NCBI GenBank assembly: GCA_024638355.1 | Contig: JAHEKO010000061.1 | Location: 1-6,465, forward strand | Direction of reading: 5' to 3' | DNA length: 6,465 bases | Source: Acidobacteriota bacterium | GTDB lineage: Bacteria; Acidobacteriota; Thermoanaerobaculia; Multivoradales; JAHEKO01 | Shown here: positions 5,618 through 6,465 of the stretch, one piece after another | Layout: each line of letters opens with the position of its first letter | Position numbering within the stretch: the stretch's first letter is position 1 | The notes under the pieces: model-generated | Database searches by the model: none | The model's input: the letters and a program-made list of their open reading frames with translations, nothing else | What the model was told of the DNA's origin: nothing | Made by a program: the position numbers and the translations under genes

Positions 5618-6465
5618 ATGACGACCGACCGGACCGAGCCGCCGAGCCGCCTCGTAGCGGTAGGTGGCGGCACCGGTCTGGCCGTTCTGCTGCGCGGCCT
5701 CAAGCACTACGTCGGCGGCCGCCTGGAGGATCTCAAGGCGGTCGTCACGATGGCCGACGACGGAGGCTCTTCCGGCCGGCTGCGCCGCGAGCTGGGGGTG
5801 CTCCCACCCGGCGACGTGCGCAACTGCATCGTGGCTCTGGCCGACGACGAGGACCAGCTGGCGCGCCTCTTCCAGTACCGGTTCGCCACGGGCGAGGGCC
5901 TCTCCGGCCACTCCTTCGGCAACCTGTTCCTGACGGCGCTCACCGGTATCACCGGTGACTTCTACCAGGCGATCCTCACCGCCGAGTCGATCCTCTCGGT
6001 GCGCGGCAAGATCTTCCCGGGCACCCTCAACGACGTGCGCCTGCGCGGGCGCGGCATCTCGGGCAGGCTCTACGACGGCGAATCTGCGGTCGGGCTGTCG
6101 GGCGAGCCGCTGGAGTCGATGAGCCTCGACCCACCGACGGTGGCGGCCTTTCCGCCCGCCGTCGAGGCGATCCGCCGCGCCGACGCGATCCTCCTCGGTC
6201 CGGGCTCGCTCTACACCTCGATCCTGCCGAATCTGCTGATTGCCGGCATCCGCAGGGCCCTCGTCGAGTCGACGGCGCCGGTGATCCTGGTGACCAACCT
6301 GATGACCCAGCCGGGCGAGACCGACGGCATGGACGCCGTCGCCCACCTCGATGCCATCGAGCGCCACGCCGGAGCCGGGATCGTCGACCGCATGCTGGTC
6401 AACACCGCCGGCCTGCCCGGGCACGTGGTGTCCAACTACGGCGATGCCGGCGCCAGCCCGGTCGG
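5618..6465 (+). CDS. yvcK: YvcK/GlmR-family (CofD-like, UPF0052) protein, 3' partial
   Basis: The frame opens with ATG at 5618, one base after the TAA of the previous gene, and stays open to the window edge: 282 residues, of about 320-450 in the family. Motifs are clear: VAVGGGTGLAVLLRGLK (13-29), ADDGGSSGRLR (46-56), PPGDVRN (63-69), GHSFGNLFL (97-105), GPGSLYTSILPNLL (194-207) and TNLMTQPGETDG (226-237). This distinguishes it from true CofD, the F420 phospholactate transferase with a similar Rossmann-like fold. In Bacillus, YvcK/GlmR binds UDP-GlcNAc, stimulates the amino-sugar enzyme GlmS, and is needed for normal shape on gluconeogenic carbon sources; the mycobacterial homologue CuvA also affects the cell wall. 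No strong Shine-Dalgarno is visible, so translation is probably coupled to the gene before it. The C-terminus and any downstream partners lie outside the window. Confidence 0.93.
   Translation, partial: MTTDRTEPPSRLVAVGGGTGLAVLLRGLKHYVGGRLEDLKAVVTMADDGGSSGRLRRELGVLPPGDVRNCIVALADDEDQLARLFQYRFATGEGLSGHSFGNLFLTALTGITGDFYQAILTAESILSVRGKIFPGTLNDVRLRGRGISGRLYDGESAVGLSGEPLESMSLDPPTVAAFPPAVEAIRRADAILLGPGSLYTSILPNLLIAGIRRALVESTAPVILVTNLMTQPGETDGMDAVAHLDAIERHAGAGIVDRMLVNTAGLPGHVVSNYGDAGASPV

Noticed and set aside
3880..5703. A 607-codon open frame on the minus strand across mglB, mglA, the TPR-like gene and the start of yvcK
   Set aside because: It lies antisense to four well-supported genes; its peptide is rich in R, V, L, H and D with no recognisable domain. 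Long antisense frames arise from the GC-biased third positions in this DNA.
5168..6424. A 418-codon minus-strand frame over the TPR-like and yvcK genes
   Set aside because: It is a shadow of the strongly supported YvcK frame; its sequence is low complexity, with arginine/proline-rich runs.
5618..6465. Assignment as CofD (F420 biosynthesis 2-phospho-L-lactate transferase)
   Set aside because: The fold is related, but GGGTGLAVLLRGLK, ADDGGSSGRLR and NLMTQPGETDG are YvcK-type motifs, and no other F420 genes are visible.
1..6465. CRISPR arrays, IS elements, tRNA/rRNA genes, prophage or toxin-antitoxin genes
   Set aside because: I see no regularly spaced repeats, terminal inverted repeats with transposase, cloverleaf-like tRNA sequence or rRNA-like stretches; almost all of the window is taken up by the listed genes.

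Overview
The window is a high-GC (roughly two-thirds G+C by eye), densely coding bacterial segment with every supported gene on the + strand. The mglB/mglA pair closely resembles the Myxococcus genes. Together with a bacterial OPT-family transporter, a PqqD-like protein and a NYN-LOTUS protein, this suggests Acidobacteriota (Thermoanaerobaculia-like) or a myxobacterium/deltaproteobacterium-like lineage. That placement is inference from protein style and was not searched.

Layout: (1) 1-300, the C-terminal end of an outer-membrane beta-barrel-like protein cut by the left edge; (2) 301-483, a gap with a GC hairpin after the stop, a -10-like box inside an inverted repeat, and a hairpin that could cover the ribosome binding site of the next gene; (3) 484-2469, a 661-residue OPT-family transporter; (4) about 2477-2881, a PqqD-like (RiPP-recognition-element type) protein whose conserved N-terminus extends upstream of the first canonical start codon; (5) 2999-3754, a NYN ribonuclease-fold protein with a C-terminal OST-HTH/LOTUS domain; (6) 3755-3822, a short gap with an inverted repeat overlapping a good -10 hexamer; (7) 3823 to the right edge, a tight run of mglB, mglA, a helix-turn-helix/TPR-like protein of unknown function, and a YvcK/GlmR (CofD-like) gene that runs off the window.

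The last four genes look like one transcription unit. MglA is the Ras-like polarity GTPase and MglB its roadblock-type GTPase-activating protein. YvcK/GlmR links carbon metabolism to cell-wall precursor supply and cell shape in Gram-positive bacteria. The small TPR-like protein between them is an attractive uncharacterised candidate for a polarity or envelope adaptor. I see no phage, IS element, CRISPR array, tRNA or rRNA. No system here can be shown to be wholly new from sequence alone. The best leads are the mglBA-TPR-yvcK cluster, the orphan PqqD-like gene beside a peptide-type transporter, and that gene's missing start codon.
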